A DNA stretch of 19,317 bases, from the NCBI GenBank assembly GCA_051953655.1, contig JBQCIO010000250.1:1-19317 (forward strand). The letters run 5' to 3'. Origin of the DNA: JBQCHF01 sp051953655. GTDB taxonomy: Bacteria; Actinomycetota; Actinomycetes; Motilibacterales; Motilibacteraceae. How positions within the stretch are numbered: position 1 is the first letter of the stretch; each line of letters opens with the position of its first letter. The position numbers and the translations under genes were made by a program. Positions 1 to 8,156 of the stretch are shown here, piece by piece. Below the pieces are notes generated by a model. That model was not told the DNA's origin and did no database searches. It was given only the letters and a program-made list of their open reading frames with translations.

Positions 1-20
1 GCACCGCCACGTGGCGGTGC
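1..20. repeat. Perfect 20-bp palindrome downstream of xylA
   Basis: GCACCGCCACGTGGCGGTGC reads identically on both strands. It lies 28 bp beyond the xylA stop codon. As RNA it could form an 8-bp stem with a 4-nt loop and act as a T-less terminator or 3' stabiliser for the xylBA transcript; as DNA it could be an operator for a gene outside the window. The window starts exactly at this palindrome, so its left flank is unknown. Confidence 0.5.
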
Positions 21-47
21 CGGCCCGTCAGCGAACCGGGAGGGCGA

Positions 48-1217
48 TCAGCCGCGCACCCCGAGCAGGTGCTCGAGGGCGAGCTGGTCCAGGCGCTCGA
101 AGCCGCAGCCGCGCTCGCCGAGCTTGTCGGCGTCGAAGCCGCCGAAGGAGTCGCGCAGCGCGGTGAGCGACTCGCCGGCCTCCAGCGTGGGCACCGCCAG
201 GTCCGGGACCTGCGCGGCGGCCAGGGCCTCCTGCACCTCCGGGTCCGCGCGGAACGCCGCCGCCTTCTCCTTGAGGATCAGGTAGGTGCGCATGTTCGCG
301 GCGGCCGACACCCAGACGCCGTCGTAGTCCTCGGTGCGCGGCGGCTTGAAGTCGAAGTGCCGCGGGCCCTGGTAGCCGGCCGACTCGAGCAGGTCGACCA
401 GGAAGAACGCGCTCTTGACGTCGGCCGAGCCGAAGCGCAGGTCCTGGTCGAACTTGGGCCCGTGCTGGCCGTTGAGGTCGATGTGGAACAGCTTGCCGGC
501 CCACAGCGCCTGCGCGATGCCGTGCACGAAGTTCAGGTTGGACATCTGCTCGTGCCCGACCTCGGGGTTCAGGCCGACCATCTCGGGGTGCTCGAGGCTG
601 TTGATGAAGGCCAGGGCGTGCCCCACGGTGGGCAGGAAGATGTCTCCGCGCGGCTCGTTCGGCTTGGGCTCCAGGGCGAACTTCAGGTCGTAGCCCTGCT
701 CGAGCACGTAGGCGCAGAGCGCGTCGAAGGCCTCCTTGAAGCGGTCGTAGGCCGCCCGCACATCCTTCGACGCGTCGCTCTCGGCACCCTCGCGGCCGCC
801 CCAGGCGACGTAGGTGGTGGCGCCGAGCTCCACCGCGAGGTCGATGTTGCGCATGGTCTTGGCCAGCGCGTAGCGCCGCACCTCGCGGTCGTTGCTGGTG
901 AAGGCGCCGTCCTTGAACACCGGGTGGGTGAACAGGTTCGTGGTCGCCATCGGCACCTTCATGCCGGTCTCGTCCAGGGCGGCGCGGAACCGGGCGATCA
1001 CCCGCCGGCGCTCGGCGTCGTCGCTGCCGAACGGCACCAGGTCGTCGTCGTGGAAGGTGACGCCGTAGGCACCGAGCTCGGCCAGCCGGTGCACGCTCTC
1101 GACCGGGTCGAGCGGGGCGCGGGTGGCGTCCCCGAAGGGGTCGCGGCCCAGCCAGCCGACGGTCCAGAGGCCGAAGGTGAACTTGTCGTCAGGGGTGGGG
1201 GTGAAGCTGCTGCTCAT
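48..1217 (-). CDS. xylA: D-xylose isomerase
   Basis: This cytoplasmic, divalent-metal-dependent TIM-barrel enzyme interconverts D-xylose and D-xylulose, the first intracellular step of xylose use. The 389-aa product matches the short class I (Streptomyces-type) isomerases: it opens with FTFGLWTVGW, has the TFHDDDLVPFG block with catalytic His56 and Asp59, the metal/substrate segment EPKPNEPRGD, and a C-terminal FDFKPPRTED metal-site segment. The ATG at 1217 is chosen because GAGGA lies 5 nt upstream and family homology begins there; the open frame continues further upstream but without family sequence. It lies 172 bp downstream of xylB on the same strand and may have its own promoter in that gap. 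Family assignment is firm; use of xylose rather than glucose as substrate is inferred from the neighbours. Confidence 0.96.
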   Translation of the reverse strand: MSSSFTPTPDDKFTFGLWTVGWLGRDPFGDATRAPLDPVESVHRLAELGAYGVTFHDDDLVPFGSDDAERRRVIARFRAALDETGMKVPMATTNLFTHPVFKDGAFTSNDREVRRYALAKTMRNIDLAVELGATTYVAWGGREGAESDASKDVRAAYDRFKEAFDALCAYVLEQGYDLKFALEPKPNEPRGDIFLPTVGHALAFINSLEHPEMVGLNPEVGHEQMSNLNFVHGIAQALWAGKLFHIDLNGQHGPKFDQDLRFGSADVKSAFFLVDLLESAGYQGPRHFDFKPPRTEDYDGVWVSAAANMRTYLILKEKAAAFRADPEVQEALAAAQVPDLAVPTLEAGESLTALRDSFGGFDADKLGERGCGFERLDQLALEHLLGVRG

Positions 1218-1231
1218 GACGGTCCTCGCTG

Positions 1232-1252
1232 CGTTTGTTTCGGGACCCAACG
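1232..1252 (-). promoter_or_regulatory. Candidate operator in the xylA leader (21-bp imperfect dyad)
   Basis: Read on the xylA sense strand, the 21 bases form an imperfect palindrome in which 7 of 10 base pairs match; the outer arms are CGTT and AACG. It lies just downstream of the predicted xylA promoter and 15 bp before the start codon, a position suited to repression. It contains CGTTGG and AACAAA, two elements also found in front of xylF but with different spacing. A ROK-repressor site is inferred. Confidence 0.35.
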
Positions 1253-1263
1253 AATTGGACGAG

Positions 1264-1292
1264 ACCGTACACCGTCGCCGGAGCGGCGTGAA
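1264..1292 (-). promoter_or_regulatory. Possible xylA promoter
   Basis: On the minus strand, TTCACG (1287-1292) and TACGGT (1264-1269) are separated by 17 bp, giving a weak -35/-10 pair with a start near 1257 and a leader of about 40 nt. It suggests that xylA can be transcribed separately from xylB. High GC makes chance matches likely. Confidence 0.35.
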
Positions 1293-1360
1293 GCGGAGCG
1301 CGGCATAACCGCCGACATCCTGCGGACACTTCCGGAATTCGGCGCGAGACTGACGGCGCC

Positions 1361-1389
1361 CGCCGACGCCGCAGGGCGAGCCGTCGGCG
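1361..1389 (-). terminator. Hairpin immediately after xylB stop
   Basis: CGCCGACG (1361-1368) and CGTCGGCG (1382-1389) are perfect complements, giving an 8-bp stem with a 13-nt loop that abuts the xylB stop codon. There is no T tract. It may terminate or attenuate read-through from xylB into xylA, or protect the xylB 3' end. Confidence 0.4.
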
Positions 1390-2844
1390 TCAGACCCCGT
1401 GCAGGGCGAGCCGCGCCGCCGCGTAGTGCTCGCGCACCCGGGCGCCGGCCTCGGCCGCCGCGTCGGCCACCTCGGCGTCGGACTCGACGGCCACCTCCCA
1501 CGCCGGCAGCTGCCCGGTGAGCGCCCAGGCCGCCTGCCGGGCCGCGCCCAGCGCCACGTACTCGGCCGGCTCCGGCACGGCCACCGGAACCCCGAGCAGC
1601 TGCGCCGCGACCTGCTGCACGGCCGGGTTGCGGGCGGCGCCCCCCACGAGCAGCGCACGACCCGGCCGGACGCCCTGAGCGGCCAGCGCCTGCACGCCGT
1701 CGGCGAGGCCGCAGAGCATGCCCTCGACGGCGGCCCGGGCCAGGTTGGCCGGGGTGAGGTTGTCCCGGGTGAGCCCGTGCAGCGAGCCGCGCGCGTCGGG
1801 CAGGTCGGGGGTCCGCTCGCCGTCGAGGTAGGGGAGCAGCACCAGCCCGCCGGCCCCCGGCTCGGCCGCGAGCGCGAGCCGGGCGAGCCCGGCGTGGTCG
1901 ACGCCGAGCAGGGCCGCCGCGGTGTCGAGGACCCGCGCCGCGTTCAGGGTGCAGACCAGCGGCAGGTACCGCCCGGTGGCGTCGGCGAACCCGGCCACCG
2001 CCGCGCTGGGGTCGGCGGCCGGGACCTCCGCGACGGCGAACGCGGTGCCGCTCGTGCCCAGCGAGATCGCGACGTCGCCGGGCCCCATGCCCAGGCCCAG
2101 GGCGGCACCCATGTTGTCGCCGGTGCCGGCCGACACCAGCGCTCCCCACGGCGTCTCCCCGGCCACCGCGGCCGGACCGAGCACGCGCGGCACCTCGAGG
2201 TCCCGGCCCGCGGCCAGGCGGAGCAGGTCCGGCCGGTAGTCGCCGGAGGCGGGGGACCAGTAGCCGGTGCCGGAGGCGTCGCCGCGGTCGGTCGCCGGCA
2301 GCGTGCCGGTGGACGGCCCTCCCAGCAGCTGCCAGCCCAGCCAGTCGTGCGGGAGCGCCACCGCCCGGGCGCGGGCCCTCGACGCCGGCTCGGCGCGCGC
2401 CACCCAGCGCAGCTTGGTCACGGTGAAGCTGGCCACCGGCACCGAGCCCACGGCGTCGGCCCACGCCGTTGCGCCGGCCGTCCCCGCGCCGAGCTCCTCC
2501 ACCAGCTCCCGGGCGTCGGGCGCCGAGCGGGTGTCGTTCCACAGCAGCGCCGGCCGCACCACCTCGAGGTCGTCGTCGAGCAGCACCATCCCGTGCTGCT
2601 GCCCGGCGACGCCGATCGCCGCCACGCCCTCCAGCAGGCCCTCGTCGAGCCCCCCGGTGGCGGTGCGCAGCGCGTCCCACCAGACCGACGGCGCCACCTC
2701 GCTCCCGTCCGGGTGCAGCGCCCGCCCCTCGCGCACGACCTGGCCGGTGGCGGCGTCGACGACGAGGACCTTGGTGGACTGGGTCGAGGTGTCCACCCCG
2801 GCCACGAGGGTTCCACCGGCGAGGGGTGCGCGGGCTCCAGGCAT
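1390..2844 (-). CDS. xylB: Xylulokinase (FGGY family)
   Basis: It phosphorylates D-xylulose with ATP to xylulose-5-phosphate, feeding the pentose phosphate pathway. The 484-aa product has the FGGY kinase layout: phosphate-binding DTSTQSTK at residues 18-25, substrate-side GQQHGMV at 81-87, LWNDTR at 101-106, the GTGDNMGAALG segment carrying the presumed catalytic Asp, and ISLGTSG of the second actin-like lobe. The ATG at 2844 has AGGA 8 nt upstream and yields the usual family length; ATGs at 2853 and further upstream are possible but add non-conserved residues. It is the first gene of the leftward xylBA unit, divergent from xylF. Related FGGY kinases use other ketoses, so substrate is inferred from adjacency to xylA. 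Confidence 0.93.
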   Translation of the reverse strand: MPGARAPLAGGTLVAGVDTSTQSTKVLVVDAATGQVVREGRALHPDGSEVAPSVWWDALRTATGGLDEGLLEGVAAIGVAGQQHGMVLLDDDLEVVRPALLWNDTRSAPDARELVEELGAGTAGATAWADAVGSVPVASFTVTKLRWVARAEPASRARARAVALPHDWLGWQLLGGPSTGTLPATDRGDASGTGYWSPASGDYRPDLLRLAAGRDLEVPRVLGPAAVAGETPWGALVSAGTGDNMGAALGLGMGPGDVAISLGTSGTAFAVAEVPAADPSAAVAGFADATGRYLPLVCTLNAARVLDTAAALLGVDHAGLARLALAAEPGAGGLVLLPYLDGERTPDLPDARGSLHGLTRDNLTPANLARAAVEGMLCGLADGVQALAAQGVRPGRALLVGGAARNPAVQQVAAQLLGVPVAVPEPAEYVALGAARQAAWALTGQLPAWEVAVESDAEVADAAAEAGARVREHYAAARLALHGV

Positions 2845-3008
2845 GGGGCGCATCCTGCCCCAGCCCTGCCCCCGGGCGGGTGACGCCCGGGACGGGAGAG
2901 CGGGTGACGGCTCGGTGGCCATCCGGTTGTCCATCGGCGTCGAGGACGTGTCCAGGCGCAGGCGGCGAGGCGTCAGGACACGAAACGGTAAAGACCTTGA
3001 GGGAAACG

Positions 3009-3038
3009 TTGGCGCAACAAAGTCCGGGGGCTTATGTT
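3009..3038 (+). promoter_or_regulatory. Predicted xylF promoter overlapped by a GTTG/CAAC dyad
   Basis: TTGGCG (3009-3014) and TATGTT (3033-3038) are 18 bp apart and resemble -35 and -10 elements. The -35 lies inside the dyad GTTGGCGCAAC (3008-3018), followed by AA; the string TTGGCGCAACAAA recalls the TTGGGCAACAAA core of the Bacillus XylR (also ROK) operator as I remember it. Repressor binding here would block RNA polymerase. Confidence 0.45.
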
Positions 3039-3052
3039 CGCGGCCACAACAT
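3034..3052. promoter_or_regulatory. 19-bp dyad over the xylF -10 region
   Basis: ATGTT (3034-3038) and AACAT (3048-3052) are exact inverted copies separated by 9 bp, the geometry of a dimeric repressor site. It covers the predicted -10 and start point of xylF. Assignment to the ROK regulator at 6791 is inference. Confidence 0.4.
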
Positions 3053-3053
3053 T

Positions 3054-3078
3054 CCGGCGCCCCGTGCAGGGGCTCCGG
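3054..3078 (+). other. Hairpin in the xylF 5' leader
   Basis: CCGG and GCCCC on the left pair with GGGGC and CCGG on the right around the loop GTGCA, interrupted by one C/T mismatch. It would sit just inside the predicted xylF mRNA, 62 nt ahead of the start codon. It may stabilise the transcript; no riboswitch family is recognised. Confidence 0.3.
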
Positions 3079-3140
3079 GACGCTGGGCCGGGCCGTCGCG
3101 GTGACGGGTGAGCCGGCCGAACCAGAAGGGGTCCCCGCGT

Positions 3141-4289
3141 ATGAGCAAGTCCGCCCTCAAGCTGGCGGCAGTGGGAGCGGTCGGTGCGCTCGCCCTGTCG
3201 GCCTGTGGGTCGAGCAGTTCCGGTGGCACCACCAACGCCGGCAGCGGCAGCAGCAGCAGCGCCTCCTCGTCCGCGTCCGCCTCCTCCGGCGGCGGCGCCT
3301 CCGGTGGCGTGCAGGTCGGCGTCATCCTCCCCGACACGCAGTCCTCGGCCCGGTGGGAGACCGCCGACAAGCCGCTGCTGCAGAAGGCGTTCGACGACGC
3401 CGGCATCAAGGCCGACATCCAGAACGCCCTGGGCGACAAGAACAAGATGGCGACCATCGCCGACGGCATGATCCAGGAGGGCGTGAAGGTCCTCATCATC
3501 ACCAACCTGGACAGCGCGTCCGGCGCGGCGATCGAGGGCAAGGCCGCTCAGAACGGCATCAAGACCATCGACTACGACCGCCTCACCCTCGGCGGCAGCG
3601 CCGACTACTACGTCTCCTTCGACAACACGAAGGTGGGCGAGCTGCAGGGCCAGGGCCTGGTCCAGTGCCTGGGCGACAAGGCCAAGAGCGGCGCGTCGAT
3701 CATCGAGCTCAACGGCTCGCCGACCGACAACAACGCGACCCTGTTCAAGAACGGCTACGACTCGGTCCTGGACCCGCTGTACAAGTCCGGTGGCCTGAAG
3801 AAGGCCGGCGACCAGAGCGTCCCGAACTGGGACAACGCCCAGGCCGGCACGATCTTCCAGCAGCTGCTGACCAAGGCCGGTGGCAAGGTCGACGGCGTGC
3901 TCGCCGCCAACGACGGTCTCGGCAACGCGGCCATCACGGTGCTCAAGTCCCAGGGCCTCAAGGTGCCGGTCACCGGTCAGGACGCCACCGTGCAGGGCCT
4001 GCAGAACATCCTCGCCGGCGACCAGTGCATGACGGTCTACAAGGCGATCAAGAAGGAGGCCGACGGCGCCTCGAAGCTGGCCATCGCGCTGATCAAGGGC
4101 GAGCAGGCCGAGACCAACGGCACCACCAAGGACACCCAGGGCAACCGGGACGTCCCGTCGGTGCTGCTGACCCCCGAGGCGATCTTCAAGGACAACGTGA
4201 AGGACGTCATCGCGGACGGGTTCGTCAGCAAGGCCGACGTCTGCACGGCGAACTACGCCAAGGCGTGCGCCGACGCGGGCATCCAGTAA
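3141..4289 (+). CDS. xylF: Sugar ABC transporter substrate-binding lipoprotein, probably xylose
   Basis: It captures sugar outside the membrane and delivers it to the XylH/XylG transporter. The 382-aa product begins MSKSALK, has a hydrophobic signal segment and lipobox LSAC with lipidated Cys22, then an unusually long Ser/Gly/Ala-rich linker (residues 23-56) tethering the globular domain. From residue 57 the sequence is a periplasmic-binding-protein type 1 fold (GVILPDTQSSARWETADKPL; DNTKVGELQGQ; ANDGLGNAAI; VTGQDAT) most like XylF/ribose-type binding proteins. The ATG at 3141 is chosen because signal-peptide character starts there and AAGGGG precedes it; an upstream in-frame start at 3108 would place charged residues before the signal. 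The ligand is inferred from the adjacent xylAB; fructose or ribose is the main alternative. Confidence 0.88.
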   Translation: MSKSALKLAAVGAVGALALSACGSSSSGGTTNAGSGSSSSASSSASASSGGGASGGVQVGVILPDTQSSARWETADKPLLQKAFDDAGIKADIQNALGDKNKMATIADGMIQEGVKVLIITNLDSASGAAIEGKAAQNGIKTIDYDRLTLGGSADYYVSFDNTKVGELQGQGLVQCLGDKAKSGASIIELNGSPTDNNATLFKNGYDSVLDPLYKSGGLKKAGDQSVPNWDNAQAGTIFQQLLTKAGGKVDGVLAANDGLGNAAITVLKSQGLKVPVTGQDATVQGLQNILAGDQCMTVYKAIKKEADGASKLAIALIKGEQAETNGTTKDTQGNRDVPSVLLTPEAIFKDNVKDVIADGFVSKADVCTANYAKACADAGIQ

Positions 4290-4300
4290 CACCCCCAGCA

Positions 4301-4349
4301 GCCCCGGGAGCCACGGGCGGGCCGCACCCCGCCCGTGGCCTCCCGGGGC
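4301..4349 (+). terminator. Very long hairpin between xylF and xylG
   Basis: The left arm 4301-4321 and right arm 4328-4349 pair over about 21 bp with a single bulged base and a 6-nt loop, starting 12 nt after the xylF stop and followed by CACCTTTCG. The short T run is compatible with partial termination. In binding-protein operons such a structure usually allows excess binding protein over membrane components, by attenuation or by protecting the upstream mRNA. The rest of the gap (4350-4463) holds only the xylG ribosome-binding site. Confidence 0.75.
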
Positions 4350-4463
4350 CACCTTTCGTGAGCAGCACCTGAGATCACGAGCCAGAGCACGACCCAGCCA
4401 CCAGCCGTGCCGGGCCGCCGGTCGTAGCCGGCCGACGCGCGCGGCAGCGAGAGCGAGGTAGCA

Positions 4464-5243
<780 letters not shown>

Positions 5244-5254
5244 GGAACGGCGCC

Positions 5255-6751
5255 ATGACCCAGCAGACCACCGGCAGCAGCCCCGCCGACGGCCCCTCGA
5301 CCGCCACCGACAAGGCCTCGCCCGCCCCGCAGGCACCGACCGGCGTCGGCAGTGTCTCCACCGCCCAGACCGACTTCGCCCGCGACGCCGGTCCCACCAG
5401 CCTGTCCGAGGCGGCCCGCGACTACTGGCAGCGGGTGCGCGGCGGCGACGTCGGCGCCCTGCCCGCCATCGCCGGCCTCATCGTGCTCGTGCTGATCTTC
5501 AGCAACACCACCAACGGCAAGTTCTTCACCGTCGGCAACCTGGCCAACCTCCCGGCCCAGGCCGCCGCCACGATCCTCATCGCGATGGGGCTCGTGTTCG
5601 TGCTCCTGCTCGGCGAGATCGACCTGGCGGCCGGCACCGCCTCGGGCGTGTGCGCCGGCGTGATGGCGCTGGCGCTCAACCACGACGGCGGGTTCCACGG
5701 CTCGACCGGCACCGGCACCTGGCTGGCCTTCGTCGTGCTCATGGCGGTGGCGCTGGCCGTGGCCGCCCTGGCCAAGCTCTGGTACGCCGCCGGGTTCACC
5801 GCGGTCGGCCTCGTGCTCCTCGTCACGCCCCTGTCGCACGTGCAGGTCCTCGCGATCCTGCTCGCGATCTGCATCGGCGTCGGGATCGGCACCCTCACCG
5901 GCGCCCTGGTGGCCCGGGTCGGGATCCCCTCGTTCGTCGTGACCCTCGCGCTGTTCCTCGCCTGGCAGGGAGTCCTGCTCCAGCTCGAGGGCGAGGGCAA
6001 CGCCATCGCGGTGCGCAACTTCGGGCTGATCAACGCCCTGGCCAACAAGAACGTCCCGCCGCTGTGGGGCTGGATCATCTTCCTCATCGCGATCGTCGGC
6101 TACGTCGGCTACACGCTGTTCCGCTCGACCCGGCGCCGCAGCGAGGGTCTGTCCGCCGAGCCGCTGTCGCTGGTGCTGGTCCGCGGTGGGGCGCTCACGG
6201 TCGTCGGGGCGCTGTGCGTGTGGTTCCTCAACCAGAACCGCGGGCTCAACCCGAACTTCCCGATCAAGGGCATGCCCTACGTCGTCCCGATCATCCTCGT
6301 GCTGATGGTGTTCTGGACCTTGATCCTCAACCGCACGCGGTTCGGCCGTTACGTCTACGCGGTCGGCGGCAACGCCGAGGCAGCCCGCCGGGCCGGCATC
6401 GAGGTGCCCAGGATCCGGGTGGCCGTGTTCGCGATCGGCTCGGCCATGGCGGCCATCGGCGGCGTGGTCGCGGCGAGCAAGCTCGGCGGCGTCCCGTCCG
6501 ACGCCGGCGGCGGCAACCAGCTGCTCTACGCCGTGGGCGCGGCGGTCGTCGGCGGCACGTCGCTGTTCGGCGGTCGCGGCAAGGCGCGCGACGCGGTGCT
6601 CGGCGGCCTGGTGATCATGATGATCCCCAACGGCCTGGGCCTGATGGGCCTGAGCTCGTCGTACAACTTCATGGTCACTGGCATCGTCCTGCTCGTCGCG
6701 GCGAGCGTCGACGCCCTCTCGCGCAAGCGGGCCGCGGTCTCGGGCCGCTAG
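5255..6751 (+). CDS. xylH: Sugar ABC transporter permease, probably xylose
   Basis: It forms the membrane channel of the importer. The 498-aa product belongs to the BPD_transp_2 (RbsC/XylH) family: a hydrophilic, Pro/Ala/Thr-rich cytoplasmic N-terminus of about 65 residues, then repeated hydrophobic segments consistent with roughly ten membrane helices, the GEIDLAAGTASG motif and the late cytoplasmic loop motif GRYVYAVGGNAEAARRAGI. It is longer than RbsC (about 320 aa) and nearer XylH, because of the N-terminal extension and a long central segment. The ATG at 5255 is preferred because GAGGA sits 8 nt upstream; a GTG at 5240 overlapping the xylG stop would add five residues. It is part of the xylF-xylG-xylH-xylR unit. 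Confidence 0.88.
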   Translation: MTQQTTGSSPADGPSTATDKASPAPQAPTGVGSVSTAQTDFARDAGPTSLSEAARDYWQRVRGGDVGALPAIAGLIVLVLIFSNTTNGKFFTVGNLANLPAQAAATILIAMGLVFVLLLGEIDLAAGTASGVCAGVMALALNHDGGFHGSTGTGTWLAFVVLMAVALAVAALAKLWYAAGFTAVGLVLLVTPLSHVQVLAILLAICIGVGIGTLTGALVARVGIPSFVVTLALFLAWQGVLLQLEGEGNAIAVRNFGLINALANKNVPPLWGWIIFLIAIVGYVGYTLFRSTRRRSEGLSAEPLSLVLVRGGALTVVGALCVWFLNQNRGLNPNFPIKGMPYVVPIILVLMVFWTLILNRTRFGRYVYAVGGNAEAARRAGIEVPRIRVAVFAIGSAMAAIGGVVAASKLGGVPSDAGGGNQLLYAVGAAVVGGTSLFGGRGKARDAVLGGLVIMMIPNGLGLMGLSSSYNFMVTGIVLLVAASVDALSRKRAAVSGR

Positions 6752-6758
6752 CGGCCCG
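6741..6758. repeat. Perfect 18-bp palindrome spanning the xylH stop codon
   Basis: CGGGCCGCTAGCGGCCCG is a perfect palindrome with the TAG stop codon at its centre. As RNA it would form a GC stem with a short loop just before the regulator gene. It may dampen expression of the downstream ROK gene; binding by a protein is the alternative. Confidence 0.5.
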
Positions 6759-6790
6759 GCTCCCACCGCAGCGAGAAGGAAGAGGACGAC

Positions 6791-7996
6791 ATGGAGCGCC
6801 GGAGCGCGGCCACGACGCAGGACGAGGTGCGCCGGCACAACGTCAGCACGCTGCTGCGTCACGTCCACGTCTCCGGCGACCTGTCCCGGGCCGAGCTGAC
6901 CAGCCTGATGGGGCTCAACCGCAGCACCATCAAGGCCCTGGTCAGCGAGCTCGGCGACGCCGGCCTGGTCACCGAGCAGATCCCGGAGACCCGGTTCGGC
7001 GCGGGACGGCCCAGCCACGTGGTCGTCCCGCGCGCCGACGCCGCCTACGTGCTGGCGGCCAACATCGGCGTCGACGGCGTCTCCGCGGCCGCGGTCGGGC
7101 TCGGCGGGAGCATCCTGGCCCGCAAGGAGTACCGGCTCACCGGCGTCGGGTCCAAGCCGGCCCTGGTCGTCGGGCGCCTGGCCAGCGAGCTGCGCAAGCT
7201 CGCCGGGCAGGTGCCCGACGGCCGCCTGGTCGGCATCGGCATCGGGGTGCCCGGCACGGTGCGCCGCTCCGACGGGTTCGTGGAGCAGGCCCCCAACCTC
7301 GAGTGGTTCGGGGTGCCGGTGGCGGCCCTGGTGGGGGAGCGGCTCGGGTTCGCCGTGCCCGTGCGGGTCGGCAACGACGGCGACCTCGGCGCGCTGGCCG
7401 AGAACGTGCGCGGCGCGGGCCGCGGCTGCGACAACATGATCTACATCGCCGGCGAGGTCGGCGTCGGCGGCGGGCTCATCGTCGACGGCCGCACCCTGCA
7501 GGGCGCCGGCGGCTACGCCGGCGAGATCGGCCACATGCTGGTCAACCCGGCCGGGCACCGCTGCCGCTGCGGCAGCACGGGGTGCCTGGAGACCGAGGCC
7601 GGGGAGGAGGCGCTGCTGCGGGAGGCAGGGGAGCCGACCGGCGGCGGGCGTCCTGCCGTGCGCCGCGTCCTGGAGCGCGCCCGCGCCGGCGACGCGCAGG
7701 CTCAGGCCGCGGTGGACCGGGTCGCGACCTGGCTCGGCCGCGGCATCGCCTCCCTGATCAACGTGTTCAACCCCGAAGTCGTGATCATGGGTGGGCCGCA
7801 GTCCCACGTGTTCACCCTGGCCGAGGGAGTGGTCCGCGCCACCATCGAGCGGCACGCCATGAGCCCGGCGCGCCAGCAGGTCCGGGTGGTCCGGCCGGGC
7901 CTCGGCGGCGACTCCAGCATGCTCGGCGCCGCCGAGCTCGCCTTCGAGCCGCTGCTGGCCGACCCGGTCGACATCTGGTGGGCCCGCATCGGCTGA
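6791..7996 (+). CDS. xylR: ROK-family transcriptional repressor, probable xylose regulator
   Basis: Likely a DNA-binding repressor that releases the xyl promoters when it binds sugar. The 401-aa product has an N-terminal winged helix-turn-helix at about residues 17-62 (RRHNVSTLLRHV...SRAELTSLMGLNRSTIKALVSEL), then a ROK sugar-kinase-like domain with GIGIGVPG (148-155), ND at 195-196, E245xxH248 and the zinc motif CxCGxxGCxE with Cys258, Cys260 and Cys265. That domain order is diagnostic of NagC/XylR/Mlc-type regulators rather than ROK kinases. The ATG at 6791 follows a strong GAAGGAAGAGG. Only 39 bp separate it from xylH, so it is in the operon and could autoregulate. Binding to the dyads at 1232-1252 and 3008-3052 is inferred. 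Confidence 0.88.
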   Translation: MERRSAATTQDEVRRHNVSTLLRHVHVSGDLSRAELTSLMGLNRSTIKALVSELGDAGLVTEQIPETRFGAGRPSHVVVPRADAAYVLAANIGVDGVSAAAVGLGGSILARKEYRLTGVGSKPALVVGRLASELRKLAGQVPDGRLVGIGIGVPGTVRRSDGFVEQAPNLEWFGVPVAALVGERLGFAVPVRVGNDGDLGALAENVRGAGRGCDNMIYIAGEVGVGGGLIVDGRTLQGAGGYAGEIGHMLVNPAGHRCRCGSTGCLETEAGEEALLREAGEPTGGGRPAVRRVLERARAGDAQAQAAVDRVATWLGRGIASLINVFNPEVVIMGGPQSHVFTLAEGVVRATIERHAMSPARQQVRVVRPGLGGDSSMLGAAELAFEPLLADPVDIWWARIG

Positions 7997-7999
7997 GCT

Positions 8000-8015
8000 G
8001 CCGGCCGCGGCCGGC
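8000..8015 (+). terminator. Candidate terminator after xylR
   Basis: GCCGGCCGCGGCCGGC is a perfect 16-bp palindrome 3 bp past the xylR stop; it folds as a 6-bp stem with a CGCG loop. There is no T tract, as is common in high-GC Actinobacteria. It separates the xyl operon from dxs. The rest of the gap to 8156 holds only the possible dxs promoter and ribosome-binding site. Confidence 0.45.
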
Positions 8016-8064
8016 CCGCTCGACGGAGTGATCGCGTCGGGAGGCCCCGGCGCAGGCGCGCACC

Positions 8065-8070
8065 TAGACT
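8065..8070 (+). promoter_or_regulatory. Possible dxs -10 element
   Basis: TAGACT fits the actinobacterial TAnnnT -10 pattern in an otherwise GC-rich 160-bp gap between xylR and dxs. No good -35 lies at 16-18 bp. It would give a leader of about 80 nt ending in the strong AGGAGG (8146-8151). Confidence 0.35.
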
Positions 8071-8156
8071 GAACCAGCGCCGTCGCCGCGGGTGAGGGCG
8101 TCACCGTCGTCCGGTTCGTGGCGGTCGGTGCCGGTCGAGGTCGACAGGAGGAGCGG

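Larger units (their letters stand above)
2845..3140. promoter_or_regulatory. Divergent xylB / xylF control region
   Basis: This 296-bp gene-free gap separates the leftward xylBA and rightward xylFGH-xylR units. Its centre (about 2980-3055) is clearly less GC-rich than its surroundings and holds the predicted xylF promoter, two dyads (3008-3018 and 3034-3052) and repeated GAAACG words (2982-2987 and 3003-3008). The xylB-proximal part is GC-rich; I could not pick a convincing xylB promoter in it. Confidence 0.6.

Noticed and set aside
1218..1658. N-terminal extension of xylA to 536 codons
   Set aside because: The added residues are Arg/Pro-rich and overlap xylB; isomerase similarity and a good Shine-Dalgarno both mark the ATG at 1217.
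2267..4372. Long plus-strand open frame of about 700 codons across xylB and xylF
   Set aside because: It is a high-GC shadow: repetitive Arg/Gly/Pro/Ala composition, no motifs, and it overlaps two well-supported genes.
7997..8156. Riboswitch (for example thiamine-related) in front of dxs
   Set aside because: No conserved riboswitch core could be recognised; the predicted leader is only about 80 nt.
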